Source of the DNA: Hoplostethus atlanticus
Taxonomy: Eukaryota > Chordata > Actinopteri > Trachichthyiformes > Trachichthyidae
Length of the DNA stretch: 64,000 nucleotides
Assembly (NCBI GenBank): GCA_034670405.1
Contig: JAXDDX010000071.1
Coordinates: forward strand, 1-64,000
Reading direction: 5' to 3'
The translations under genes were made by a program, and so were the position numbers. Shown piece after piece: positions 24,601 to 37,334 of this stretch (positions are counted from its first letter, which is position 1; each line of letters opens with the position of its first letter). The notes below the pieces were generated by a model that was not told the DNA's origin, did not search any database, and saw nothing but the letters and a program-made list of their open reading frames with translations.

Positions 24601-27600
24601 CACTGAGTCTGTTGACCTCTGGCTATGGCACCTACAGGCCAGAGGAACAGGAGGGAGGTGACTACAGAGACGACCACACCATAGCAGAGTTTGACCGAGA
24701 AAGCCAGGAGGGTCTTTCTGAGATGAGAGATGATGAAGAGGACGATCGGTCGCTTTCTAACTATGGCGGGGATGGCACTGAACCCACACATGTGCCAGGC
24801 TATGAAGAGACTCGTCCTTTGACTGTGTTAGAGGATGGCGAACACAAATCCAAAGCGGCGTATTGTGGGGAAGAAGATCTACGTACAGAGATGCACAACA
24901 AAGACATCACGGATATGAAATCAAAGGAAGATGACCACTGCTTTGCTGAGGTAGAAGAAGTTAAAAGCCCAAAAGATGAGGAGAAATCTGAAGATAAGCT
25001 TGATGATCATCTGCATGCCGAGTTGGACAACAAAGATGTAAGAAATGCAAGATCAGAGAAAGAAGACCACCGCGTCGCTGAGGTAGAAGACAAATTCTGG
25101 ACAGATGGGAAACGTTTGGAAGACGGGAGTGATCGTGCTGAGGGCGGAGAATATGAAATGCTGGCAGAAGAGGCACGGCACCTTGAAGACGGAAAGCGAT
25201 GTGGAGAAAGGAGCTGAGTACAAACTGGAGTGGCAAGATCCAGAGGAGACTTCAAGCAACAAGGATATCAAGTTCATTGATTCCAAAGTGGATTTCAACT
25301 GTTCGATGTACAAGAAAATGTATGAGAAATGGGAAGGGAACCAAAGACGACACAGGAAAGGTAAATGGTTCGCTGTCCCTTCTCGGCCGTTGTTGCATTA
25401 GCATTAGCATTTAGCATGTGTTTTCATACCCTGACGTTGAGTTTGAACCAGTATCAATATGGGGATATCAACCAGGCTAAAATAGGTCATTGGATGAACC
25501 AGTTGCTCCTCTTCCTTCTCTATAACATCTCACATAAAAATGCATATGAAAATACTTTTTGTCAGTAAAATGTTTAATCTTTTACACTGATACTGGTATT
25601 GGTCCGATATCAGCTTGAAATACAATGTCCCCTATACTTGTATACCTAATCTTGTATAGTATGTAATATGTATAATATGTCAGAAATCAAGTCAATGTGT
25701 TTTTCTTCCTTTGTAACACACAGAGGGATGTTAGATCTCTTCAGTGGATGATATTGCCATTATCTTATTTTGAAGTGACCCCAAAGTAATGTTCCAAGTC
25801 TATTTCGCTCAGAAAAAGTATTGGTGAGATTGTTACTCCGTATCAAGCGTACCTGCAATCTTTATTGGCCGAGAAAAAGTGGATACCCTTCAACTGCCTA
25901 CTGGACGTAGGAGTTGAGCATATACCTTAGGAGGGTCAGCGGAAGCCTAAATATCAGAGAAGCAGGCTTGTGACCGGAAGTCCACTGGTTTGAACCCCCC
26001 CACCCCCAACAGCTATCGTCATGCTGCCCTCAAGGAAGGCATTTAACCTTCAACTGTATGAATGTGAAGCAGGGCGGTGCTGAAAAGGAACACATGATTA
26101 TGAAGGTCGACCTGTCAGTGATTTATTTATTTATTTATTTATTTATGAGAAGCAAAGTATTGCTGAAGTTGTGTATCCAAAAAGTCTTATAAATAGCTGA
26201 TCAGGCTAACGGCAACACCGATCTGTCTCCGGCAGATGCAGCAAGCGTTCTGGAGGAGCGGTTAGCCGGCCTTCATGTGTCCATGTCGGCCCAGCGAGAC
26301 TTTGAGACGGAGGATGAAGACGCCACCAGCCAGAGTGACGACCACAGCTCTGAGAGTGATGGCATCTCTTTCAGCGCCTTTGAATCCTACATCAGAGCCA
26401 TGGTGCGTATTGTAGTCTCCAAGAGTTTTTACATGTCCACATCATCCGATGCACTGAGCAGACATCGCCCAACCCTACAGCAGCTGATTTCACAGAAGAG
26501 TTCCTCCACCCTCGGGTGGAGGTGTTGCTCAATAAGTGCAATGAGCTGCTGTAGTGTTTGGTTGGACTGAAGACTCTCACTCTTCAGCTTCAATGTCACA
26601 TGGCTGGAGACCACTGCCACAGAGCTGTGCTGTATGAAAAAAGTACCCATGCATTGACAACTGTTGCATAAAAACCTTAATTGTGGTTTTGGGTACTTTT
26701 GCGATGTCGTGGCACCTTGTACTTTCTGACAACATGAACTTGGTACTCAAAATCACAGACTCCATTATTATTGATTTAGTATTGGGTACTTCCATGACAT
26801 GAGATTGACATGAAAAAATAACTTGTATGTTGATGGCGTCTCTCACTGTCATTTCATTTGTGACAGACTCGGGCCCAGACTCAGGACCTCAGGCCCAGAC
26901 CCAAGTCCTGTAAGTCACCAGGAGACTGAATGCTTATTGATGTTTTCATAGTAATAATTATAAACCTGTTGATATTTGAATCATTATTGAATCAAATGAA
27001 TTATTGTTCCAGTCATCCGCCCAGCCCCAGTTACAACCGTTAAGAAGAGTGACCCAGTGACCAAGTAAGTAACGAGCTCTGTTGAATTCACATGACTGAA
27101 AAATTACATTTGCACTGAGCAGCTTTGATCAAAACGTGTCTCACTTTAAAATACGAATCTGATGTTTCAGTTAAGATAAACTATTGATCCTGAGGGGAAA
27201 ACAATAAGATGTGGATAAAAACACGATAGACAGATACAGTGTTTTCATCGTGCTAATGCAGAGATCCTATTGGCTTGATGAGCAAGTTCTTTATTGTGTA
27301 ATTCTCTTGTTTCTGAAGGTACTTCCAGTATAAGCAGGAATGGGACCGGTTCAAGGTTCCAGGAGAACAGGACAGGAGACCCCTCCGCAGGGAGATCAGA
27401 GTACGGAAAAAACTTTGTGTCCGACTTATGGACAGACGCATATCCAGTTCTTTCTCTTGTCACTCTGGGATGGGAGGCTGATATCTTGCACCTCCAATTC
27501 ATCAAATTCATAGATTCAGGCCGTTGTTCTGTTCTCTGCTTGACTAAACCCCCTTTCTTTATGTAAAATGTGGCTTTGGTTATGTGTAATACTGACCATC

Positions 27601-28191
27601 TAGGAAATGACACTTACTGTACTGTTTACTGTCAGCAGCTCATTGGGCAAAATGAAGTTTCAATACAAATGTCTTTAAGGACGCCGTTATTCTGTTGTTG
27701 CTTTACTATATATTTTTCTTTCCTTTTCAGGAACGGCTGGCAAACCAACCTCTACCAGTAAGTATTTTCCTACATATTGTACTATTTTTCAGTAAAAATC
27801 CACCCACCAGCCTAAATCACAACGTGGGGCTGTAATAGAGAAGAGCACCCATCTCCCCTAATTGAAACTCTAGATTGACTGACTGTATTTGCCCAAAAGT
27901 TCTGGTGTCATGTGTGGTCAAGTCAATTCAGACAGTTTCCTCTCACTGACATTTGGGGCAGCCAACGTTCAAAACTGCCCAATGCAGCTTTAAAAACCTA
28001 TGAAACAAGTGAATGTCTTAGAATGTAATTCAGACTTGTTGTGTTTTTTGTTGCAGCCTAAACCTCAGAGGGTATACGTGCCCAATACCTACGTTGTGCC
28101 AACAGAGAAGAAGCGGTCTGCCCTCCGGTGGCAGGTCAAGAACGATTTAGCCAACGGCCTCATGCCATCCAGATTCGATTACCAATTTTAG
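21676..28191 (+). CDS. hyls1: HYLS1 centriolar and ciliogenesis-associated protein
   Basis: Eleven exons: 21676-21775, 21999-22106, 22398-22471, 23416-23609, 23924-23979, 26236-26402, 26867-26909, 27013-27064, 27319-27400, 27731-27757 and 28057-28191. They join to a 345-aa ORF with consistent phases; human HYLS1 is about 299 aa. Family signatures: [18 protein letters not shown] (about 154-171); the RPRPKSFIRP segment leading into [19 protein letters not shown] (from residue 265), which is the conserved HYLS1 box; and the C-terminal [20 protein letters not shown] (from 307). The N-terminus (residues 1-40, [18 protein letters not shown]) is a short helical motif. HYLS1 is a centriole component needed for cilium assembly, and mutations cause human hydrolethalus syndrome. 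The donors of exons 6 and 9 are weak (GTGCGT and GTACGG). Confidence 0.93.
24339..25734 (+). CDS. Unrecognised acidic ORF nested in hyls1 intron 5
   Basis: A 292-codon ORF (24339-25217) starts [19 protein letters not shown] at a textbook Kozak context (GCCACCATGT). It is very rich in Glu and Asp. Residues about 185-260 contain related blocks: [24 protein letters not shown] and [12 protein letters not shown]. It ends in KRCGERS. In the +1 frame the acidic character continues from about 25187 ([19 protein letters not shown]) through [19 protein letters not shown] to a GTAAAT donor after 25360. An acceptor before 25724 would add three codons and a stop at 25734. The gene may therefore have one frameshift (real or assembly) and two exons. 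It cannot be read in frame from hyls1 exon 5. No family was recognised. It could be a young nested gene, a decayed retrocopy or a chance ORF. Confidence 0.45.
25955..26055 (+). mobile_element. tRNA-derived SINE relic
   Basis: AAGCAGGCTTGTGACCGGAA, then a B-box-like 'ctggtttgaacccc', then 'ctcaaggaaggcattta'. It lies in hyls1 intron 5, shortly before the exon at 26236. Confidence 0.55.
26119..26146. repeat. (TTTA)n microsatellite
   Basis: About six TTTA units in hyls1 intron 5. Confidence 0.85.
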
Positions 28192-28285
28192 GTCTTATGC
28201 TCTTGCACATGCCTTTTTATATACTTTTATTAAAATTTTGCATTGGTTTTATCATTATTTATTGATGAGTTTTTTTGTCAAACAT

Positions 28286-28291
28286 AATAAA
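28286..28291 (+). terminator. hyls1: Poly(A) signal of hyls1
   Basis: AATAAA about 95 bases after the hyls1 stop, in a segment also conserved in the upstream pseudogene copy (AATAAA at 20799-20804). Confidence 0.6.
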
Positions 28292-29395
28292 CACATAATG
28301 GGGAAAAAAAACTGTCCATGACTTCAGTGATTCATTTTATCCCATGATTTCTAGCTATGGGAAGGGTTAGAGTAGTTTAAACGGGTCCACATGTGGAACA
28401 GTGGTTTTGGGGGTGATCTGGGCACAACCAACTGGGAGGAGACCCCGGCCCTCCCATCTGGCCAGGGGAGCGCTTGGGGATCCCCCGGGCTGAGCTGAAG
28501 GAAGTTGCTGGGGAAAAGAACGCCGGGGCTGCTCTGCCCCATCATGTGACACTGCTATTGGTTAAAATGGATTTTTAGACAGACATGCAGACATGCATCC
28601 AGGTTTTCTGGTATGCTTTTTGTTTTGTGTTAAATCTACCTGTCCATAAGGAACTTTTTGGTCAGAAAATTCCCATGCACCATAATATAATCATTTAGCA
28701 TCTAGTTTACATCTAGGGTTTCACTCCATATTTAATGTAATGATAATGATTCCACAGAGATCGAATTATTCTTATTCTGTACAAACCAATAGTTAATTTT
28801 TTCCAAAAGTGACAAATTCTACACTTTTATTTTGAATGCCAAATTGCCAAACCTGATATTATTCTGTTGCTCATCAGAATTGCCCAGATGAGGGAAATTC
28901 AGCAGCCATGCCTCAGCTTGGTTTATCCAGTTGCCTACCTGTTGTCGTCTTGTCCTAGTGAGAGCTGCAATCTGCTGCTGAGTCTCAGAGCCTCATCACA
29001 CATTTTTTCATTTACAGCATGTGACACAAACTTAACCTTTCTCAACTCTCATCTTACCTTATATGCCGTGTAAAGGGAATTTGGGGGGGAAAGTAGAGAT
29101 TTATTCTAAAACAATTCTTAATTTTGACTCTCTGTACTTTGTGTTATTCAAAAACTTTTGCGTCTCATGTACCTCTTATTTTGGAAGTTTTGATCGGAAG
29201 TTGTATTTGTTATTATTATACCTACCTTGACAGTTATGATGCTGAGGAGAGCATCCTCCGCTACGGTTCATTACCTGAACCGTGTTTTGGTGGATGCAAT
29301 GATAGAAAGAATACCAGTCTCGTTATTTTATTAAAGTGATATTTCTGCTTTTAGAAGCAGTTCTTTCCAAAGAGACCCTCATCCTAACCTGAGTG
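28292..29395 (+). promoter_or_regulatory. Short spacer between hyls1 and gtpbp2, probable gtpbp2 promoter
   Basis: About 1.1 kb with no supported coding sequence. A perfect 8-base inverted repeat with a 5-base spacer, ACGGTTCA/TGAACCGT, lies at 29263-29283, some 110 bases before the gtpbp2 ATG, in the likely promoter or 5' UTR. No clear TATA box. The rest is AT-rich with nothing recognised. Confidence 0.45.
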
Positions 29396-32300
29396 ATGGT
29401 GGATGTGTCACAAACTGGTGCAGTCTCCTCTGGACAGAGCAGACCTGGACAGGGATCCAGTTCCTGTAATGGAAGGAAAATGTCGAAAAAGTCACGTACC
29501 AAAAAGGGCAAACGAAGCAGGCGAAGAAGGAGCAAAAAGACCGCAAGGAACAACAAAACACCACCACCATATTTGCCACCAGAGGTACTGAGCCTGGGGA
29601 TTAGTTACAGCCAGCCAGCTAGCTAGTAGCCGTGCTGCAGCTAACCCTAGCTAGCAAGCTAACCGCTGCTGCACTTATTTTTTATTTGCCAACAAACCGA
29701 TTTATTTTAATATTAAGTGGTGAAAAATATGCTTTTTTGTTAGTTGGACTATTTATGTGGCTATGTACCCCTAGCCACTGCGGTCAAGTGAGCCGCGCTT
29801 TAACTTTCGTTGCGGGTCTACTGGCGCAATTACGGTAAAGACGCAGCGTTGGCCCGAAGACAGCGGAGCGACGCCGTCTAAATGAAAATTGGAGCCAGTC
29901 TCAAACTCAAACAGTTTATTATTGTACTTCATGTGATAAGAATTAATCACAAAATATGTGTCTGGTTGAAAAACACTGCGAGAATGTGACTGAAAACTTT
30001 TTTTTACCAACAGTTAAAACATCTATGAATTTCTCTGAAACATTTCCCATTTTTGGCCTTCTATAAAAATATTATTTGCAATAATAAGATGACAATTCCA
30101 ATGGATTCCTGCTCAGGACATTCACTTCTATAGTCACGTGAAATATTTCAATATTCTATATTCTATCCTATTTCAACTTTTTTTTACGCTGCTCGCTACC
30201 GCCCACTTCTGCGCATTTTGATGCGAGAATATTGTGGGAATAACAGGAGTACCAGTTCTAAAAGTTTACATTGTATTGAAATAAGTGGTGTTTGGTGGAT
30301 TATATGCATGCTGAATTGAAGAGTGAACCTTCCAAGTGAGGCACATACCCAGCCCAGTAACAGGACCAGGAAGCAACCCAGAGCAAAGTGAGATGGTGAT
30401 GTTTTCTGGCAGGCTGGTGTCTCAACAGTCAGCTCTGTTGTAGATCACATCCCGGTTATCCTGCTGCGCAAAGCTTCTCCCTAGCTTAACACAGCTGTAA
30501 CGACAGTTGTAAGCCATTTATTATTTACCAAATAAAATGTCCCTTGTATTTGATGCCGTGCAGGAAAGCATAATGCAACGTGACTGGTGTAGACACTCAT
30601 TTAGCTACGAATGAGAATTACTATGAAGTATTAGGAGATTAAAGGCAGACATGAAAGATCTCCTCATCCTTTAACTCATGAGGACATTTTATGCATTTGT
30701 ATATTGAAATTACAAGGAGAGTTGTACAGTCTGGAGAATTATTAGTGTGTAGTGACTATATAGAGGCACCACAACACATCCCAGTCATCACACATCATAA
30801 CAGGGCAGAGAGAGGGAGGAGGAAATAGTTTCAACTTTCATCTCTTCCACAGTGAGATCTGTTATCGGACCTCAGCTCACACTGCACTGTGACCTTGCAA
30901 AACATAATGTATCATTGGCTGCGTTATTTCTTTCAATAGCCACGTTTACATGCACAGGGAATTACGCTGTTAACTCAAGTAACCTGGTTTTGGGTCGATA
31001 CATGTAAACATCATAACTGGGTTAGAACAACCCGGTAAGCTCATACTGGGATCATGATAAACCTGGTTAACATGCCGCTTGCTCCCACATTAAACTGGTT
31101 ACTGTGGCATGTCAATATGGCGACAGCAGTACTATTACTATTACTTTTACTATTACTATTACTATTACTTTTACTTTTACTATTACTATTACTAATACTA
31201 GTACTATTACTATTACTTTTACTATTACTATTACTAATACTAGTACTATTACTATTACTATTACTTTTACTATTACTATTACTATTACTATTACTATTAC
31301 TATTACTAATACTATTACTATTACTATTACTATTACAATTGAGAGCATCAGTTCTACTCCCTCTATTTGCAGTAACCTGAGTTTCCACTGACATGGGGGA
31401 TGGGGATGTAACGATACATCATTCCATATAATGATGGAATGATGGTTCGGTTTGATACACCATATTGGGTTCATGGTTCGATATCATTATGATATTGTGA
31501 GCAAAATCTGAAAGAAGACAATTATGACCTGAAAAAAATCCCTTTTTATTTCTGAAGGAAAACAAAAACAAAAGTAGAAACCATGAACAGAGTGACTACA
31601 GGTTTATGTAAGTTCACTTTACAACTTTTTAAGACCTTTCTAATGCCAGTTCAAATACAATTCAAGACCAATTTCATCCCCAAATAAACCTAAACAGCAA
31701 GAACAAACAAACAAAGAAACAAAAACACACAGTAAAGTATACATCCTCTGAAGTCTTAAAGCACAGTCTTCGTCTTTTCACTCGTCTTGTTGCCATTTTC
31801 CTCCTTAATTGCAAACCCAACATGCTGCCACACAACAGATTTAAAACCTGACAGATTGTCCTCAGGTCCAGTTTGGCCCGAGTCCATCTCCAGTCTCCTG
31901 CTACATCTAAACAGCAGTGAGCTCAGCTAGGATCACCAGACGTGTGATGACCCGAGCTAAAACCCGCTAGCCTCGAGCTCTGTAGTGTTGAAACAATGCA
32001 AAAGAGAAAAGACCATTCTGAGTGTCATTTCTTATATATTAGACTGCAGCCGACATGGCATATAACGTAAAAAGATTTCACATGTTTGCGTCACAAACTT
32101 TCGTTGCATCCCTGAGTGAGTCGATGATGACTGAATGTTCTAGAACCTCTAGAACCCGGTAGAGTTCTAGAACCTCTAGAACCCAGTAGAGTTCTAGAAT
32201 GTTGCTGCAGTTCACTGAGAATTCTGAGTTAAAGGAGCATTTTCTCTCTCATTCCAAACAAATGGCTCTATTTAAAAAACAAAAAGAAATTGGTAATTGA

Positions 32301-33645
32301 AAGTTGTTTTCATTTTAAAGAGCACAGCTTCCTCTTTAGTTTGGTACCAAACACGTGAAGATGTATGTACAACTTTCTTCAGATGGTACAAAGAAACTTT
32401 ATGACTTCATTGGCATAACGGTGAAAGTTATCACATACTGTAAAACCAGTTTACAAAATGTATGACTTCAAAAGTCAACTAATCACATCCTGTAATCAAT
32501 ACTATTTATACTTGTAGATAAATATTATCTATCTGTCTAAAAGAAGAGTCTCTTCAGGTTGACATCACTAGTATATGATCCACAACATTTCTCCCTTCAG
32601 TCCCTCTTATCTTAGCTAACGCTGGGCTTTCAAAATACAAGGGAAAACACCCGGTACTTCACACAGACCCATACAGAACGGGCGCTATGGGGTGCTATGG
32701 GGTCTAGAGGGTTAAATGGCTTATTCATGGCAACAGGGAGACTCAGTTGCAGGCTGTCAGAGGTTCGACCAATCAGAACAGAATATGACCAATAGAGTTA
32801 CTCCAGCTGTGGTTACACTGTTCCTTGTCATTTGTTGCTGATCAGCTTGTCTGTCCTCTTGCCTCCTGTTCTGTCTGCTCCCAGGCTGAAGAAGGAAACA
32901 TCGAGTATAAGGTAACTTTTGCTTTGTTGCCCATTTTGACTTGAGTGTCGGGCTGCATGACACGGGCGGAAGATGATATTGTGATCCTCTTGCTGAATTT
33001 TGTGATCGTGATATGAATCGCAATACACGTCAAACCCCACTTCCTCTCACCGCTCTCTCTCCCTCTTGGCCGCTGCCCCTAGCTGAAGTTAGTCAACCCG
33101 ACCCAGTATCGCTTCGAGCATCTGGCCACGCAGCTGAAGTGGCGTCTGCAGGAGGGCCGGGGGGAGGCGGTGTACCAGATCGGCGTGGAAGACAACGGCC
33201 TGCTGGTCGGCCTGACCGACGCCGACATGAAGGCTTCCCTCAAGACCTTGAGGAGGATGGCAGAGAAGTAGGTCACCTGCTGAGAGCCGACACCCTTCAG
33301 CCCGTTAGGTCTCTAAGGCTGTTTATTTACTGATCGAGGGCGATTCAGATGGGTTTTCATTTCTGTCAAGGTTAGGGGTTCAATTCCCACTGGGGTCATG
33401 CGTACAAAAACGTATTCATAAGAGTACAGCGCTACGTTAAGTCAGTTTGATGTGTCTGATTGGGTTTCGCCTCGCTATCCGCCTTTTGCCAGGGTTGGTG
33501 CCGACATCACTCTACTCAGAGAGAGAGAGGTGGACTACGACTCGGACAGAAACTGCCGGAAAATCGCCGAGGTCCTCGTTCGAAAAGTTCCAGACGACCA
33601 GCAGGTGAGACGGTGAAGGTGAAGGACACGTAGTACCGATAGTAA

Positions 33646-33681
<36 letters not shown>

Positions 33682-36600
33682 TAAAAAAAAGTCTTAATAA
33701 AAGTCTTAAATATAAAAAGTAATTCGGCTCCTCCTCCTCCATCCAGTTCCTGGACCTTCGTGTTGCGGTGCTGGGTAACGTGGACTCTGGGAAGTCGACC
33801 CTGCTGGGCGTCCTGACCCAGGGCGAGCTGGACAACGGCCGAGGCCGAGCTCGACTCAACCTCTTCAGGCATCTCCACGAGATCCAGACCGGCAGGACCT
33901 CCAGCATCAGCTTCGAGATCCTGGGCTTCAACAGCAAAGGAGAGGTGATTACACTGACGCTTGGTTGGTGACGAAACGTTGGAGCCAAAATCATCTGCTG
34001 GGATTTTACAGACTCCCAGTTTAGTTGAACTTTTGGGTAAAACTTTCCTTTACAAAAGCCTTTACTGTTTGGTGTCTTGCACCTGCTATGCATTGCCACA
34101 TGGGAAAAATGTCAAGTTTCAACAAACATTTAGCTAGTTAACCATCCGGACAGGCAGCCAATCAGGAGCCGGTTTGAAGAATTGCTTTGATTGGACTGGC
34201 TCACGCTGCTTTCTGTAGACCTGCTAACATACATATGATAGACATGTTGTACATCCTGTATATATTTATTTCCTTACTTCACTCATATTTTGTCATTGTT
34301 TTATATATTGCACGTATCTATGTTTTTATCATTTTCATTTTGCTTTCATATTGCATGTATATTTCATATTTTCTGGTATATTTTCATATATGTTTACTGT
34401 TATTTTGCACATCCATGCTGTAATTCATATATTTTCATACTTTTAATTCACATTTTGTAACACATCCTAGTATTAGTAGTACAGTAGTAGTATTAGTATC
34501 ATTGCATCATGTTGCATCATATTTAACACCCTCCCATTTGCTCCGTTATCATTTTTCTTTGCCGTGTCTTATTATTGCTTCTGCAGCGACGCCGTTTCCC
34601 CACAGCGACCATTAAAGTTTCATCTTAATCCCATTTAATTGAATCTAATCCGAGCTTGGTGACTGGGTCGTCCAGGTTGTGAACTACAGCGAGTCGCGGA
34701 CGGCCGAGGAGATCTGCGAGAGCTCCTCCAAGATGATCACCTTCATCGACCTGGCCGGACACCACAAGTACCTGAAGACCACCATCTTCGGCCTCACCAG
34801 CTACTGCCCCGACTTCGCCATGCTGGTGGTGAGCGCCAACACGGGGATAGGTGAGTCGCCCTCCCCCAGTTTAGTAGTGAAATATCAATATGTCAATATC
34901 TGTAAAATATCTCGCTATTGGTCCAGTTAAGATCTGATCCAGGTTAAGCTGTTTTCATGGACCTTTGATAGTGATTGACAGCTCACTGCTAATACAGGGG
35001 GAAGAAATGATGATCCCAATAGTAAGTACTGCTGCCGCCATGTTTTCTGTGGACATCAAAATGTACCCATGATGCAGTGGGAGTCTTGAGTTTGACAGAA
35101 GCATGCATTCAGGCTATGTAATGGGTGAGGTGATGAGATGAACCTTTATTTATCTCTGTGGGGAAAGTAGGTCACTGCAGTAACAGAATAGGATTCAGAG
35201 TAAAGACGAATAGAACTTTAGAACACAAGTAGAATATAAAATAAGCAATAAAACAGTTAAAATGTAGATAGTGTGTCAGTGTGATTTGAAATGACTCCTC
35301 CTCCTGCCCTTGGCCCTGTCACGGGATTTCTGGGTACTGAAGTTCAAACTTTTCAAACAGTTACTTCTTGCTGCCATTTGGAGCCTAGTGCAGCTGTAAC
35401 AGTGTGAACACAGCCTGCCTGTCTGACCCCCCTCCCCTCCCTCCCCCTGCCCCCCGCCCAGCCGGGACGACCCGGGAGCACCTCGGCCTGGCCATGGCTC
35501 TGAAGGTGCCCATCTTCATCGTGGTCAGTAAGGTGGACCTGTGTGCCCGCGGCACCGTGGAGCGAACCGTCCGCCAGCTGGAGCGAGTCCTGAAGCAGCC
35601 GGGCTGCAACAAGGTGCCCATGGTGGTGTCCAACCCTGACGATGCCGTCACCGCCGCCCAGCAGTTCACCCAGTCCTCCAGGTAACCAGCTACTACTACT
35701 AGTATTACTACTACTAATACAGTTCACCCAATCCTCCAGGTAACCAGCTACTACTAGTACTAGTACTACTAATACAGTTCACCCAGTCCTCCAGGTAACC
35801 AGCTACTACTAGTACTACTAGTACTACTACTAATACAGTTCACCCAGTCCTCCAGGTAACCAGCTACTACTAGTACTACTAGTACTACTAATACAGTTCA
35901 CCCAGTCCTCCAGGTAACCAGCTACTACTAGTACTACTAGTACTACTAATACAGTTCACCCAGTCCTCCAGGTAACCAGCTACTACTAGTACTACTAGTA
36001 CTACTAATACAGTTCACCCAGTCCTCCAGGTAACCAGCTACTACTAGTACTACTAGTACTACTAATACAGTTCACCCAGTCCTCCAGGTAACCAGCTACT
36101 ACTAGTACTATGTACTACTACTACTAATACAGTTCACCCAGTCCTCCAGGTAACCAGCTACTACTCTAGTACTACTATACTACTAATACAGTTCACCCAG
36201 TCCTCCAGGTAACCTACTACTACTTAGTACTACTACTACTAATACAGTTCACCCAGTCCTCCAGGTAACAGCTACTACTAGTACTACTAGTACTACTACT
36301 ACTAATACAGTTCACCCAGTCTCCAGGTAACCAGCTACTACTAGTACTAACTAGTACTAACTAATACAGTTCACCCAGTCCTCCAGGTAACCAGCAGTAG
36401 TACTATACTACTACTACTACTAATACAGTTCACCCAGTCCTCCAGGTAACCAGATCTACTACTAGTACTACTACTACTACTAATACAGTTCACCAGTCCT
36501 CCAGGTAACCAGCTACTACTAGTACTACTAGTACTATACTACTACTAATACAGTTCACCAGTCCTCCAGGTAACCAAGCTACTACTACTAGTACTACTAC

Positions 36601-37297
36601 TACTAATACAGTTCACCCAGTCCTCCAGGTAACCAGCTACTACTAGTACTACTAGTACTACTGCTACTACTACTAATACAGTTCACCCAGTCCTCCAGGT
36701 AACCTACTACTACTAGTACTACTACTACTAATACAGTTCACCCAGTCCTCCAGGTAACCAGCTACTACTACTAGTACTAGTACTACTAATACAGTTCACC
36801 CAGTCCTCCAGGTAACCAGCTACTACTAGTACTACTACTACTACTACTACTACTACTAATACAGTTCACCCAGTCCTCCAGGTAACCTACTACTACTAGT
36901 ACTAGTACTACTAATACAGTTCACCCAGTCCTCCAGGTAACCAACTACTACTACTAATACAGTTCACCCAGTCCTCCAGGTAACCAGCTACTACTACTAG
37001 TACTAGTACTACTACTACTAATACAGTTCACCCAGTCCTCCAGGTAACCTACTACTACTACTAGTACTACTACTAATACAGTTCACCCAGTCCTCCAGGT
37101 AACCAGCTACTACTACTAGTACTAGTACTACTACTACTACTACTACTAATACAGTTCACCCAGTCCTCCAGGTAACCAGCTACTACTACTACTACTAGTA
37201 CTACTACTACTAATACAGTTCACCCAGTCCTCCAGGTAACCTACTACTACTACTAGTACTACTACTAATACAGTTCACCCAGTCCTCCAGGTAACCA

Positions 37298-37334
<37 letters not shown>

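Noticed and set aside
31054..31474. Long ORFs on both strands rich in Leu, Ser/Asn or Ile/Val
   Set aside because: They are translations of the ATTACT-type microsatellite, in every frame, with no start context or conserved flank.
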